Counted from the first letter of the stretch, positions 21,853-34,259 are shown. The stretch is 64,000 nucleotides of DNA from Ovis canadensis (GCF_042477335.2 NC_091246.1:213651501-213715500); one strand, 5' to 3'. A program made the numbers and translations. Notes: generated from the letters alone by a model not told the origin.

Positions 21853-22467
21853 CCAGAATTCTCCCATTTATCCTGATAAAGAACTCAAGAATACATCTCC
21901 TGTGAAATGTATCTCCCATGAACTTTGAGGGCATCTATACCCTGCTTCTGATTAAATGACAAAAATAAGCAGGAAGAATCAATGGACATGAGACAGAGAA
22001 ACTCTTTGGTGAAAACCAAAAATCCATCAATCAGCAAACATATGTGATCAGCATACTATATCTCTCAAAAGCTGTCTACTTAGGGAAGAGACTTTGTTCA
22101 AAAGCGTGTGTGTGTGTGTGAAAGAGAGAGAGAGAAGGAGAGTGGGGGAGGGTTATTTGAGGTCATTGCTCAATATTTTTCACTCGCTATCAAACATAAA
22201 CAGTATACCACACCCCAGTTTGTGCTCAAGATGTTTGGCACCAGCAGAATATTTTGTTGCCCTTTGGAAAAATGATCTCTGCTTGGAAGGTGTTGGGACA
22301 CAGCAGTATTTTATAAAGATTCCCTGTTTATTCACCCAAGAGAAGCAAGGGAGTTTTAAATGGAAATTGAAGGTTGAGTGTGATACTGATGGTTAAATGG
22401 TTATTTTTGGATTGCTCCTTTCCACCCCAACCCCTGGCAGAGCCTATCCTTGAATAAGAGGCATCTA
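21853..22467. other. unassigned, with short (GT)n and (GA)n tracts
   Basis: (GT)n at about 22104-22120 is followed by (GA)n to about 22140. No gene recognised. Confidence 0.45.
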
Positions 22468-22738
22468 GGCAATGGCACCCCACTCCAGTACTCTTGCCTG
22501 GAAAATCCCATGGATGGAGGAGCCTGGTGGGCTGCAGTCCATGGGGCTGCTAAGAGTCAGACATGACTGAGCGACGTCACTTTTACCTTTCACTTTCATG
22601 CACTGGAGAAGAACATGGCAACCCACTCCAGTATTCTTGCCTGGAGAATCCCAGGGACGGGGGAGCCTGGTGGGCTGCTGTCTATGGGGTTGCACAGAGT
22701 TGGACACGACTGAAGCGACTTAGCAGCAGCAGTAGCAG
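22468..22738 (+). repeat. Bov-A2 SINE, full dimer
   Basis: Two Bov-A monomers (22468-22575 and 22605-22720) are joined by the linker CACTTTTACCTTTCACTTTC. A (CAG)n tail follows. Confidence 0.93.
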
Positions 22739-23237
22739 CCTATCTATCTGCAGCTCCCATGTCATTTATTCCTTAGTGCCACACATTAAAACAAATGTTT
22801 ATATTCCTTATTAGGAAAATGGGCATATTAGGATAAATGAAAGTGTTTTGGTTTGACTGGAAAAGACACAACCAATCAAGGGAATGCTTTGGTAATGAAG
22901 GCCTTTGAAAGTCATGCCTAAGTAGTTAAGATTTTATTCCATTGTGAGTTGGGAGCAAATAGAACTATTTGTAGTAGTGAGTGTCATCACTGAATTTTTG
23001 TAAAGATCATCTGGAGGCAGTTTGGGACATATTGACACACTTGAGGTCAAAGATGGAAGGGACCCTAGGCAGTGAGAGTTAGAACGAAGATGAGGGAGAC
23101 ATATTCGAAAGACATTTATTTAGGAAATTAATAGAATCTTTTAGGAAGCTTAGCTAAGCTAGGGTAACACTCACAATAACTTTTTACTGACTTGGCATTG
23201 AAACTCAATCCTGGATTTAAACTCTAGCTAATTTCAA
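22739..23237. other. unassigned intronic sequence
   Basis: Nothing recognised. Confidence 0.4.
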
Positions 23238-23565
23238 GGATTTCCCTGGTGATCCAGTGGTTAAGCCTGTGCTTTCACTGCAGGGGGCATAGTTTGATCC
23301 CTGATAGGGGAATTAAAAGGCTTCCTAGGTGGCGCTAGTGGTAAAGAACTTGCCTGCCAATGTGGGAGATGGAATGGATGTGGGTTCCATTCCTGGGTCA
23401 GGAAGATCCCCTAGAGAAGTGCATGGCAACCCACTCTAGTATTCTTGCCTGGAGAATCCCATGGACAGAGAAGCCTGTGATCCCATGGGGTCACAAAGAG
23501 CTAGATATAACTAAAGTGACTTAGCATATAGGGGAACTAAAAACCCACAAGTCATAAACAAATGG
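23238..23565 (+). repeat. CHR-type SINE split by a Bov-tA
   Basis: The head GGATTTCCCTGGTGATCCAG and body to GATAGGGGAATTAAAA lie left of the Bov-tA. The CHR body resumes at 23528 (GGGGAACTAAAAACCCACAA). Confidence 0.82.
23319..23527 (+). repeat. Bov-tA SINE nested in CHR SINE
   Basis: Full length, GGCTTCCTAGGTGGCGCTAG to ACTAAAGTGACTTAGC. A 15-bp target duplication ATAGGGGAA(T/C)TAAAA lies at 23304-23318 and 23528-23542. Confidence 0.92.
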
Positions 23566-24412
23566 GGGTAGGAACCCTCTTAAATTGTTGGTGGGAATGC
23601 AAATTAACACAGCCACTGTGGAGAACAGTATGGAGATTCCTCAAGAGACTAGGAATAAAACTACCGTGCTGCTGCTGCTGCTGCTGCTGCTAAGTCGCTT
23701 CAGTCGTGTCTGACTCTGTGCGACCCCTGAGACGGCAGCCCACCAAACTACCATATGACCCAGCAATCCCACTATGGGGCATATACTCTGAGGAGACCAT
23801 AACTGAAAAAGACACATGTACCCCAATATTTGCTGCAGCACTATTACAATACTGGGACATGGAAGCAACCCAGATGTCCATCGACAGATGAATAGATAAG
23901 GAAGTTTTGGTGCATGCACACAATAGAATATTACTCAGCTATAAAAAGGAACACAGTTGAGTCAGTTTAATGAGGTGGATGAATCTAGGGCCTATTATAC
24001 AGAGTGAACTAAGTCAGAAAGAGAAAGACAAATATTGCATATTAACACATATAAATGGAATTTTAAAAGATGGTACTGATGATCGTGCAGGGCAACAAAG
24101 GAGACAGACATAAAGAAGAGACTTTTGGACTCGGTGGGAGAAGGAAAGGGTGGGATGATTTTTAGAGACTAGCACTGAAACATATGTATTACCATATGTA
24201 AAATAGCCAGCCCCTGGGAGTTTGCAGTATGATGCCGGGAACCCAAAGCCAGGCCTCTGTGACAGCCCAGAGGGATGGGGTGGAGAAGAGGTGCGAATGG
24301 GGTTCAAGAAGGAGGGGACATAAGTATACCTCTTATTGATTCATGTTGATATATGGCAAAGCCCAGCATGATACTGTAAAGTAGTTATCCTCTAATTAAA
24401 AATAAAATGGGG
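23566..24412 (+). mobile_element. L1 ORF2 end plus 3' UTR, 5'-truncated
   Basis: It contains TGGTGGGAATGCAAATTAAC, ATATGACCCAGCAATCCCAC and AATATTACTCAGCTATAAAA, homologous to the L1 at 13.4 kb, and ends TAGTTATCCTCTAATTAAAA. Frames are broken. Confidence 0.9.
23666..23744 (-). repeat. truncated Bov-A2 nested in L1
   Basis: (GCT)8-type tail plus AAGTCGCTTCAGTCGTGTCT, truncated after about 79 bases. The 8-bp target duplication AAACTACC lies at 23658-23665 and 23745-23752. The GCT run is a SINE tail, not a coding triplet repeat. Confidence 0.9.
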
Positions 24413-24600
24413 AGGGAGGTGGGAGGGGGGTTCATGTTTGGGAATGAACCCCACGGGTACACCCGTGGTGGATTCATGTCAATGTATGGCAAAACCAATA
24501 CAGTACTGTAAAGTAAAATAAAGTAAAAATAAAAATTAAAAAAAAAAAAGATCAAAAAGAAAGATCAATTGTAAAAAATAAAATAAAATAAAATAATAAT
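24413..24600 (+). mobile_element. second L1 3' end with A-rich tail
   Basis: GGGAGGTGGGAGGGGGGTTC, GGTGGATTCATGTCAATGTA, ACAGTACTGTAAAGTAAAAT, then poly-A and (AAAAT)n. It directly follows the previous L1 tail. Confidence 0.8.
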
Positions 24601-25015
24601 TTAAAAAGAAATGGGGTTAGGGAAGAGAAAATTTTTTCTTTAGTTAAAAAAAAAATTGAACCAAGTGGACATGAAGCGATACCTATTTTCACTCTGTTGG
24701 GATCAAGGTCTTTTCATAAAAGGCACTTGCTGACTGATTTGCAGGTCTAACCCTCATGCTTCATTGGGACAGTTCAAGAGAGCACAGCACATGTTTGAAA
24801 GGTCAGTGCCTACTTACACAACAGTTGATTTGACGTTCCACCCAGAGGTTTGTGTCCTGATTTGCACAATCTGTTGAGCTCTGTGGATTTGGGGGAGGAA
24901 AACAGAGTGAATGAATAACCTTAGGTTAGGGAGAAATTTTCAGGCTTAATTCTTTTTTGTAAGACTTTAAGATAGTTAACACATGGGTATAATTTAAATA
25001 TCAGACCATAAAGGG
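24601..25015. other. unassigned intronic sequence
   Basis: No gene or repeat recognised. Confidence 0.4.
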
Positions 25016-25256
25016 TTCTATTGCCTCTGGAATCGGAATATCTGACTTCAAATCCCAGTCCTATCTCTTCTGGCTGTGGATTTTTGGACAAATCACCTAC
25101 TACCTTGAAACGCCAGTTTCCTCATTTGTAAAATGAGAGCAGTAATAGTTCTAAGTCATAGTGTTGTTATGATGATTACATAAGGACATCCTCAAAAAAT
25201 AGTTAGCTCAGTGCCTGGCACACAGAGCATGCTCAGTAATTATAGCTATTTATCAC
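25016..25256 (+). repeat. MIR SINE, near full length
   Basis: ATCTGACTTCAAATCCCAGT, CAGTTTCCTCATTTGTAAAA, TGAGAGCAGTAATAGTTC and GCTCAGTGCCTGGCACACAG appear in MIR order. Confidence 0.85.
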
Positions 25257-25278
25257 TACCATTTTTTAAATGTTTCCT

Positions 25279-25670
25279 TGTGATAAAGAAAGCAGAGTGC
25301 CGAAGAACTGATGCTTTTGAACTGTGGTGTTGGAGAAGACTCTTGAGAGTCCCTTGGACTGCAAGGAGATCCAGTCAGTCCATTCTAAAGGAGATCAGTC
25401 CTGGGTGTTCTTTGGAAGGAATGATGCTAAAGCTAAAACTCCAATACTTTGGCCACCTGATGCAGAGAACTGAAAAAGACCCTGATGCTGGGAAAGACTG
25501 AAGGCTGGAGAAGGGGACAACAGAGGATGAGATGGTTGGATGGCATCACTGACTTGATGGACATGAGTTTGAGCAAGCTCCAGGAGTTGGTGGTGGATGG
25601 GGAAGCCTGGCATGCTGCAGTCCATGGTGTCGCAAAGAGTCAGACACAACTGAGCCACTGAACTGAACTG
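25279..25670 (+). mobile_element. BovB 3' fragment
   Basis: It starts at the AAGAAAGCAGAGTGCCGAAG codons ([20 protein letters not shown]) and runs to GAGCCACTGAACTGAACTG. The frame is lost after about 70 codons. Confidence 0.92.
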
Positions 25671-25704
25671 TGATGAGAACTCTTAGGATTTATTTACCTT
25701 TTTA

Positions 25705-25877
25705 ATACTTATTTATTTAGCTGTGCCAGGTCTTAATTGCAGCACTCGAGATCTTCCATCTTTGTTGCAGCCTGCAGGAGCTTTAATTGAAAGATGTGGG
25801 ATACAGTTCTCTGGCCAGGGACTGAACTCAGGCCCCCTGCTTTGGGAGTCTTACCCATTAGATTACCAGGGAAGTTC
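25705..25877 (-). repeat. CHR-type SINE
   Basis: TTATTTAGCTGTGCCAGGTC tail end, CCAGGGACTGAACTCAGGCC and ATTACCAGGGAAGTTCC head. Confidence 0.85.
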
Positions 25878-26259
25878 CAATCACCACCAGTTTAAGACTA
25901 AAAGCAGTACACAATAGAGGGTTAGAAGGAAAGTAGAAAGATAATGGGATTTCTTTATGTCACTTTAGGAGAAGAGTGAGAAGACTTAAGGAGAGATCTC
26001 AAAACTTGTTTTGTTTTGTGTGCTTTATGTTATGAAAAATACTTCATCTGGACTGAGATCACACATTATCAGATGCCTGTCCTCCAAAGGAAGTTGGGGA
26101 ACCCTTGTGTCTAGCCCCAAATGCTAGTACTATCCCTATATCTGACCAAGAGTGGTGAGAAAACAGAACACTATAAAGCATTATATTTCTCTTATTCTTT
26201 AAAAAAGCTATTTTCACCTTTTATTAAAGATCTAGGTCTTTATCTTGCTTTTCTCCAAT
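25878..26259. other. unassigned
   Basis: Nothing recognised. Confidence 0.4.
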
Positions 26260-26379
26260 TTTTTTTCTTTTCTTCTTTTGCTGTGCCACATAGCACATTG
26301 GATCTTAGTTCCTCAACCAGGGATTGAACTCTGCAGTATAAGAGCAGAGTCTTAACCACTGGACCACCAAGGAAGTCCC
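26260..26379 (-). repeat. CHR-type SINE
   Basis: TTTTGCTGTGCCACATAGCA tail end, CAGGGATTGAACTCTGCAG, CTTAACCACTGGACCACCAA, GGAAGTCCC head. Confidence 0.88.
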
Positions 26380-27126
26380 ACTTTTCTCCAAATTTTGTCT
26401 GGAATCTGGGAAAGAATCACCACAATTAACAATGTAATGTTTCAAAGCCTTGGTCAGAGCAAATTTTAAAAATGTTCTTCAAAAAGGATTTATGTATATG
26501 AAGATAATTTTTTAGCAGGAAGAAGTGGGCACTTAATTTGGAAACCTTGATGCTAGAGGACTTCTGTAACTTTATTTTTGTAAGGCATATGACTAGCTAG
26601 CTATTGGAGATCTGAATTGTTCAGTTTATGTCATGGATATATCTATCCATATAAGCAATCAAAACTAGAGCTTTAACCCTTTTTACTGTCTTCTGGGCAA
26701 TGTTATGTTTACTGAAGAACTGATTTTGGAAGCAAAAATCACAACAAGGTACCTACCAGATTATAAAACTTCTCATAGATGCCATCCATGGTTTAGTCAG
26801 TAAAAAAAAAAAAAAAAAAGGTCGAACATGACTATGTTGGTGTGCATCAAAAATCTTTAACCATGACCTGACATCTCTGCAGACAAACATATGCTTCAGA
26901 AAAGTCAGGGACACACAGTAGAAGTTTGTGCTGCTACTATAATACACTTCTGTTTTCTGAAGCCTTGGCACTACTGATGTTTTGATCTTAATCACATATT
27001 GCTGCGACATTGACAGAAATCTAGGAGAAACATCCAGTTTAGGATGGAAACTGAATTAGCCAGCAACTACATGCTTATCTCAATTTTTATCAAGATATTT
27101 CCTTTCTTTAAAAGAGAAAGGTGGTG
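26380..27126. other. unassigned, contains an 18-A run
   Basis: The run of A at about 26801-26818 could be a retroposon tail, but I see no recognisable body or target duplication. Confidence 0.4.
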
Positions 27127-27258
27127 GAGGATTCCCTGGTGGTCCAGTGGTTAAGACTCTTAGCTCCCAATGGAGGGAGCATGGATTCGATCCCTGGTTG
27201 GGGAACTAAGATCCCACATGCTATGTATCCAATAAATAAAATAAAACAATTTAAAAAA
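27127..27258 (+). repeat. CHR-type SINE
   Basis: GATTCCCTGGTGGTCCAGTG, GTTCGATCCCTGGTTGGGG-like B box (ATTCGATCCCTGGTTGGGGA) and an A-rich tail. Confidence 0.88.
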
Positions 27259-27261
27259 GAA

Positions 27262-27447
27262 AGAAAGGTGGTGGTGCAGTGGCTGAGACTCCAAGCTCCC
27301 AATGCAGAGGGCCCAAGTTCAATTCCTGGTTGGGGAACTAGATCCCACATACCCAATTGAGAGTTCACATGCCACAGTTATTAAGATCCCACATGCCACA
27401 GCTGAGATCTGGAGCAGCCAAATAAGTAAGTAAATATTTTTTAAAAC
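27262..27447 (+). repeat. second CHR-type SINE, longer body
   Basis: GGTGGTGCAGTGGCTGAGAC head, TTCAATTCCTGGTTGGGGAA and repeated AGATCCCACATGCCACAG units. An (AAGT)n-like tail follows. It lies head-to-tail with the preceding copy. Confidence 0.85.
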
Positions 27448-28107
27448 AAATAAATACCTAATAAAATTAAAAAGAAGAGAGAAGGCTAGTCTCCAAAAGG
27501 AGAAAAAACTGTACTCAAGTAATTCACAAAATATATTGAAGTTTCAGCCACTTCGCAAAACAATACTATTCATCATACAGAGAGATGGTTAGTGAACTTG
27601 GTAAAGTGGGGGGAAGGGAAACTTGTTTTGGTAGCAAAAGTAATGTTTTCTCAAGATAGCAGCAAAAAAGTAGGAGGAGGGAGGGACAACAGTTCTAGAA
27701 TTTCCTCCCATTCATACAAGGTTATGCCTGAAAGTATTTCTGCCGTTTTTTTCACTTCGAGGAGATAGAAATGTGTATAGGATCAAACGTAGTAATGGAA
27801 GGTAAAACAAAGCACCAGTTGAAAGATTTGCCCATTCATAAAAACCAAACAGTTGGATACCAAAGTCATTATTGCAATGGTTTAGAAACATTCTTCAGGA
27901 ACACTTTTAATTATTTGATGGTAGTGAAAGTAAGCTAGCAGGCTCAGCACTCCACTTTATCACTGTCAGTCTATAGGAGGTATAGTTGGTTGAAGTCTGC
28001 AAAAACAGATTTTGAGAAGATCATTGGAAAAAGAAGCAATGCAAAAGAAAGGACTCAAGACTAAATTACATTTGTTGGAATGGTTGAAGGAATCAGTAAG
28101 AAAGGAA
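27448..28107. other. unassigned intronic sequence
   Basis: No repeat or gene recognised. Confidence 0.4.
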
Positions 28108-28638
28108 GGCTGTTTACAATAGCCAAGCCATGGAACCAATGCAAGCGTCTATCAACAGTTGAATGGATAAAGAAGATGTGGTGTATATGTACAATCGATA
28201 TTATTTAGTCATTTAAAAGAATAAAATGCTGTTTGTAGCAAAATGGATGGAACTGGAGTCTATCAGACTGAGTGAAGTCAGACAAAGACAAATACCACAA
28301 GATATTGCTTACATGTTGAATTTTAAAAAATGATACAAATTAACTTATTTACAAAACACAGACTCACAGATTTAGAGAATGAATTTATGGTTACCAGCTG
28401 GGACAGGTCGGGAGGAGACATAGATTGGGAGCTTGGGACTGACAAGTGCACACTGCTATATTTAAAACAGATAACCAACAAGGACCTACTGTATAGCACA
28501 GGAAGTGCTACTCAATATTCTATAATAATGTAAATGGGGAAAGAACTTTTTAAAAAATAGACTTGCATATATATATAACTGAATCACTTTACTGTACACC
28601 TGAAATATACTTCAATATAAAAAAATTAAAAATAAAGG
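28108..28638 (+). mobile_element. L1 3' end fragment
   Basis: CTGTTTACAATAGCCAAGCC, ATGGATAAAGAAGATGTGGT, GCAAAATGGATGGAACTGGA (ORF2 end), then CTACTGTATAGCACAGGAAG and ACTGTACACCTGAAATATAC in the 3' UTR. Confidence 0.9.
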
Positions 28639-29306
28639 AGGTCTGAGAGCTCTTTTCACATACCTGAAGATGAGGAAAAAATAAAACATTTATTCTGTGT
28701 GGTTCCAATGTTGAAGCTAGGGCAAAAAATTACTTGGCACAATAGCTAGGAAAAGTTTGGCTTAGTAGAACCCAAAACTTACAGCCGTTCAAAATCTATC
28801 AGCCAACAAACAAACAAAGAGATCCATGGCACAGGGTGGGCACAAAGGGGGCTGCATGGCTGCTGATGGGGACATTTTAGAAGGTATTGACATCTGTATT
28901 TAGAGGGTCTTTAACATCATCCATCAAGGACAAGAATCTATGATAACAGATATTACTTTTGAGCTTTTATTCTCTACTTACTGATTGGGAAACTGAAGGT
29001 GAGGAAGCTTGAGGAAATTGCAAAAACCATTCAGTTGGCAAGTTAGAATGGTTAGATTCTTACTAAAATGTGTAAGTGCCCAAGTTCTTACCCTCTAGGC
29101 ACCCAAGGTATAAGAATCTTTTCTCCAGAGTGTTTAAAGCAATAGTTTCTAAGAACAACACTGAAATTAGAGAATAATTCTACTTTTCTTTTCTAGAGCC
29201 ATAATTGGCTGAATAAAAAGCAAAATAAATAAACCCCTCTTCCTTGCAAGTGAGGATTAGACAGGAGGAAGTTCAGAATGACGTAAGAAAAGAAAGGTGC
29301 TTTGTG
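28639..29306. other. unassigned intronic sequence
   Basis: Nothing recognised beyond short AC-rich text at about 28805. Confidence 0.4.
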
Positions 29307-29428
29307 GACTTCCCTAGCCATCCAGTGGTTAAGACTCTGATCTTCTGTTGCAGCGGGCACGGGTTCAATCCCTGGTCATCCCTGGTCAAGGACTTAAAAT
29401 CCTGCTTGCCATGAAGCAAAAAAAAAGT
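29307..29428 (+). repeat. CHR-type SINE with small internal duplication
   Basis: GGACTTCCCTAGCCATCCAG head and GGTTCAATCCCTGGTCATCC; the phrase ATCCCTGGTC is tandemly repeated. Poly-A tail. Confidence 0.85.
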
Positions 29429-31290
29429 AGCTACACTGTTTTTTAATCAGACTCTTTCTCACCATTCCTCACCCCACACCCCCACCTCCAGGCCGGGTGG
29501 ACCCAGCTTATGAGAAGTTTTTGTCTTTGAGCTTCTGTTGTGGCTACACATTAGAGCTGCGCCAGAGATCCATATTTATCCAGAATCTGTTCTATTCCTG
29601 GGCTTGGTTCTAACTCTGCTGTTAAAGTTACTGCAAATGTAGAAACGTGAAGAACAAAATTACCAGACCAGGAACCTAAACCAGTGCTCATCCAGCCGTG
29701 GCAGCTGTGTTCTGAGGACATCCAGGAAATGCCTATTCTTTACTGCTCCACCGCAGGCGAAGTCTCAAGTCCCCTTGCGGCCTGGACCACATAGGTACCT
29801 CATTTGCCCAAGAGCCTCTTCTTTTCCCCCAGGACTCCACTGTGATTTCTTCTGGTCCTACAAAGGGCAAGAGTATTTTCAAATGGTGTATATCCAGGAC
29901 CTGGACTATCACTTCAAGCACAGGACATGGGTGAGAAAGAGAAGAAAATCAGAAAGAGAAAGAAAAATTTAACCCAGTTTCTAGTTCTGATCAAAGCCCT
30001 CCAACCAAACCCCATTGTGAGACTCTCAGGACTCCACTTTGTCCTCACCTTGCAGAGCCCTTGAGGGAAACGGGGTTCTTGTGCCCTAGAGGTTAGCATG
30101 ACCCACCATCGCATCTCAAGTTTTTCCTCTTGTCTTCGATATGTGTCTTATTGAAACAAATAAGAGCTATTTTATCTCAGTACACTACTACGTGGATCGT
30201 GTGTGATCCATCTCTGAACATCTGGACATGTTACTGTATTTACATCCCAGTCCCAGAATATTTTCATATTGGCTTTCCCCATTGGTCCACCCACAAATTC
30301 AGATTACATGATGTAGGGCCAAGACTTGGGTGAGGCAAGTGAAGTTGGGTCATGCAAGTACAGGGTCAGATCCTGACTCCACTTAAAATTTTGATATTTT
30401 GTTCAGCATGAACTTCTTGTATTTGTTTCGTTTACTGAGATTTTTGGTGTCATGATGCTTGACCCCATTGACGTTCACTGGTATTAGGTAGCCTGGTGTG
30501 TTGAAAGAACATTGGAACTCAGGAAAGATGTTTCTAAGTTTTTGTCCTACGTGTCATTAGTTCTATGACTTTGTATGAATTACCTTCCTACTTAGGATCC
30601 CAGGTGCCAAATCTGAAAGATACAGGTGACATTGAGTTTAAACTTTTACGAGAAGATACAATATGGCAGTACAAAGTATTCTAGCCCTTTTATTCTCTGT
30701 GCCTCCAAGTAGCATCAAATCTGGTGCTTTGCCTAGAGTGAGTATTCAAAAAATGTCTACTAGCAAGTGGTTTTTTTGAACACTGGAATGCAAATATGGA
30801 CCAAAGCCCAAAACAAAAAGCCTACACAAATTAAAAACACTTTGCAAATGAAAACAAAACCTCCCCAGACAAGAATGCTGTCCCTCCCTCATTCTCTTTT
30901 AAAAAAAAATGGATTTGAATTCATTTAAGTGTGGCAAAATTTTGTTGCTTTTTTTTCCCCCCCAGGAAATATTCTATTCAAATATCTCGGGTTCTGAGTG
31001 AACCAGACTTGTGTAATCCTTCATCCCTCAGAGATTTCTTTCCATCTAGACACCAGTACCACCCTTGGTGAGTCACAGTTCATAAAATGTAACATCTGCA
31101 AGAAAAGTTTATAAACACACAGCCATGCCTGAAATTGTCATAGAACTGAAGAAAACATGAGACTCCTCCTTCCTAACTAGATCTCCATACAGTATTTAAG
31201 TTTGCATAATTGGAAAGTAGGGAGAGACAGTATTTATTCACATAGCCCATATTCCTGTTTATTTCCTCCTCTTTTTTCCTTGACAAATGA
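29429..31290. other. unassigned intronic sequence, 1.9 kb
   Basis: One of the longer stretches with no recognised transposon. Short ORFs at 29733-30114 have no domain and no consistent splice signals. Confidence 0.45.
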
Positions 31291-31352
31291 CAGAAGGAAG
31301 GAAGGGAGGGAGGGAGGAAGGCAAGAGGGGAAAGACAAGGGAGGTAGGAAGA
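31291..31352. repeat. polypurine (GGAA)n tract
   Basis: Imperfect GGAA/GGGA repeat of about 60 bases with almost no pyrimidines. Confidence 0.8.
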
Positions 31353-31499
31353 TACTGATAAAACATATGATTTTATTTTGAGAGCTATTTTCCTTATTCT
31401 TAGCTCATTTTAAAGTATGGCCATTTTTTAACATTTACTTACTCTCTGACCAGTGGTAGAAAATCGAGGCAAGAACCACTTTTAAAAAATACATATATA

Positions 31500-31674
31500 T
31501 GTATTTTATTTATTTGGCTGCACTGAGTCTTAGCTGCAGCATGTGGGATCTTTAGTCTGGCATTTGAACTCTTTGTTGCAGGATGTGGAATCTAGTTGCC
31601 TGACCAGGGGTCAAACCTGGGCTCACTGTATTGGAAGCATGGAGTCTTAGCCATTGGACCACCAGGGAAGTCCC
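31500..31674 (-). repeat. CHR-type SINE
   Basis: TTATTTATTTGGCTGCACTG tail end, GACCAGGGGTCAAACCTGGG and CCATTGGACCACCAGGGAAG, TCCC head. Confidence 0.9.
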
Positions 31675-31962
31675 AAGAACCACTTTTGAGACCTCAACTA
31701 TGTTATTTTGCACACTGGTTCTGAACACAGTAAAAATATTCAGCAAATAATTTTAATATATTTAATTTGTTTCTTTTATATTTAGTATTAGTCACCTTGC
31801 CTCAGAAACACCTTGCCTCTGGTACTTCAGGAAAATAAATTGATCTTCTCAAGGTCATTAGTATGGTGGTTCATGAGAAAGACATAGGCATATATCTGGT
31901 ATATGTAGGCATATATGATCTCAGTACAGATCTTCTTTGATCAGGTTTATATCCTGATGGTG

Positions 31963-32175
31963 AAAAAGTGAAAGTGTTAGTCATTCAGTCATGTCCAACT
32001 CTTTGCAACCCCATGGGCTGTAGCCCACCAGGCTTTTCTGTCCATGGAATTCTCCAGGCAAGAATACTGGAGTGGGCATTCCTTTCTCCAGCGGATCTTT
32101 CCTAACCAGGGATTGAACCTGGGTCTCCAACACTGCAGGTAGATTTCTTATTGTCTGAGCCATCAGGGAAACCCA
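31963..32175 (-). repeat. Bov-tA SINE
   Basis: GTGTTAGTCATTCAGTCATG tail side, CAGGCAAGAATACTGGAGTG core, GTCTGAGCCATCAGGGAAAC head. Confidence 0.92.
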
Positions 32176-32850
32176 TCATAACTTGAAAATATTGTAAGTC
32201 AAAAATGCATTTAATACACGTAACCTTAGGAACATTACAGCTTAGCCAGCTGACCTTAAAAACATGCTCAGAACTCTTAGCCTACAGCTGGGCAAAATCA
32301 TCTAACACAAAGCCCATTTTATAATAAAGTGTTGAAGAGTTCATGTAGTATACTGAATACTATGCTGAAAGTGAAAAACAGATGGTTGTCTGGGCACGGA
32401 GTGGTTGTTTACCCTGGAGATCACTTGGCTGCCTGGGAGAGGCTGCTGCCGCTGCCCAACATCACAACAGAGTATAGAAGTATATCATACATTATATACT
32501 GCTAGCTGGGAAAAGATCAAAATTCAAAGTACAGGGACTTCTCTGGTGGTCCAGTGGCTAAGACATAGTTCAGCACAGGGCACCTGGTTGGGGAACTGGA
32601 TCCCATATGCTGCAACTAAGAGCTTCTATGCTCCAACTAAAGGACCCCACATGCCACAGCAAAGATTGAAGATCCTGCATGCTGCAACTGAGACCTGGCA
32701 GACCCAAATAAAAAAATAAAAATAAACATTTAAAAAAATCTTTAAAAAATTGGAAGTAGAATTTCTACTGAATGTGTATCACTTTCACACAATTGTAAAG
32801 TGAAAAAATCGTTAAGTTGAATCATTGTAAGTTGGAGACAGTCTGTACTT
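32176..32850. mobile_element. Tigger-type DNA transposon remnant, split by CHR
   Basis: The left flank (CATAACTTGAAAATATTGTA, GTAAGTCAAAAATGC) and right end (GTTAAGTTGAATCATTGTAA, GTTGGAGAC) look like inverted terminal parts. Internal text (ATCATCTAACACAAAGCCCA, ATAATAAAGTGTTGAAGAG) resembles a nonautonomous Tigger element. Exact family uncertain. Confidence 0.55.
32536..32740 (+). repeat. CHR-type SINE inside the Tigger remnant
   Basis: GGGACTTCTCTGGTGGTCCA head, TGGTTGGGGAACTGGATCCC, repeated CATGC(T/C)(G/A)CA(A/G)C units, (AAAT)n tail. Confidence 0.9.
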
Positions 32851-34259
32851 TGGATAATTCAAAAGCCAAGTACTTCTTCTCCAAGTACTCAAGCACAAGG
32901 GAGCAGTCAGAAAATATCTGGGCACCTATACAAATAACACAATATATGTATTAAATGAACAAAATGTAAGCAGTATATTTCCTGACAAGGGGAACTCGGA
33001 TGAAACTCAGCAGCAAACCACTTGATATCCTTGATGCAATAAAATCTCTTTTTAAAAATTCTAGTTTTAGAACAAGGTCCTCTCTTTTCTGCAAATCACA
33101 GATATTCTCTAACAAGATAAAGTCAGATAAACTACTTCAAGTCTAAAGTCTGATTCCCTGAAACTATCTTTAATAACTCATGTGACTATTTATTAAAAGA
33201 AAAAACCCTGGCATTTCTAAGCTCCACTTCAATGACACTTAAGAACTGTCATATAATACTAACCATAGATACCTTGAGTCTAAAACACTTTAGTTTTGCT
33301 TTCATTCAACATAAAGTTTTGAAGGTTCTAGAGAGATATTCAGAATTGTTATTCTACTGCTTTTAAGAAAGTCTAATTCCACCATACTGACCTGGAAAAT
33401 GGGGCTGAAAGGCAGTGTCCAGAATGTCCTTTAGAATTTACCTATCTTCTTTCACTTCAGAACTCGCTTGTTAAGCAATACCTGCACAGAACTTTATGCC
33501 AGTTACAGCACAAAGCAAATCATCTTCTCAGACAGGTTTTCCCGGCTGTGATGTGCTTAGACAGCAGTCACAGGACTGAATTATTTCCCTAAAATGGATT
33601 TGGTAAGCCTACATTAAAGAGATACATACCTACGAACTAATGGTTTATTCCATGCCTTTACACCATCCATGAGCAGGGAGGTTTCCCCTCAGCCCCTTTC
33701 ACCTGCATTTCCATGGGATGGGCAACATTCACCAAATGTACTGAGATCAGTGCCCTTGGGTAACCTCTTCTGACCTCCGGACATGCTAAATTTCTGCCTA
33801 ACACATGGTTTCTCCTTGACCACGAGCTTAATGAAAGTTAAGAAAGGGATGCGGCAGTTTAGAAAAACAGAAGGAGGAGTGAATTTGCCCTTGGCTGTTT
33901 TGATAGAATTGAGGGAGTATTTGTCCAACTCTGCTTGAGTTGTCAGAATGCACCTGGAGGTACTGTGTTCTTTCCTGGAAATTCAATTTATGAAGAAGGA
34001 TACACTGGAACATGTCCAGAAGAGAGGGAACAGGATGAAGGGAAAGCTTAAAATGACATCATGGGAGGAGTTTTGGATGACCTGGTTCTAGCTATTTATT
34101 CTGGAAAAGAAAGAGCAGGGTAACATTTTTTTCATGCAGATGCGGGAAATATTTTATCTGGCCAGAGGGTAAAGCTAAGACTATGAGGGAAAGAGACATT
34201 TTAACTCAATATAAAGCAAAACTTTAAGATTATAAATAGCTGTTAAAAGTGGCATTTGT
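32851..34259. other. unassigned intronic sequence, 1.4 kb
   Basis: No young ruminant repeat recognised. 34060-34210 contains text reminiscent of an ancient mammalian repeat (GGCCAGAGGGTAAAGCTAAG) that I cannot assign. Confidence 0.4.

Noticed and set aside
23666..23695. (GCT)n run as a coding triplet repeat
   Set aside because: It is the tail of a Bov-A2 SINE nested in L1, flanked by its own target duplication.
26801..26818. A18 run as the tail of a processed pseudogene
   Set aside because: No ORF remnant or target duplication could be found on the upstream side.
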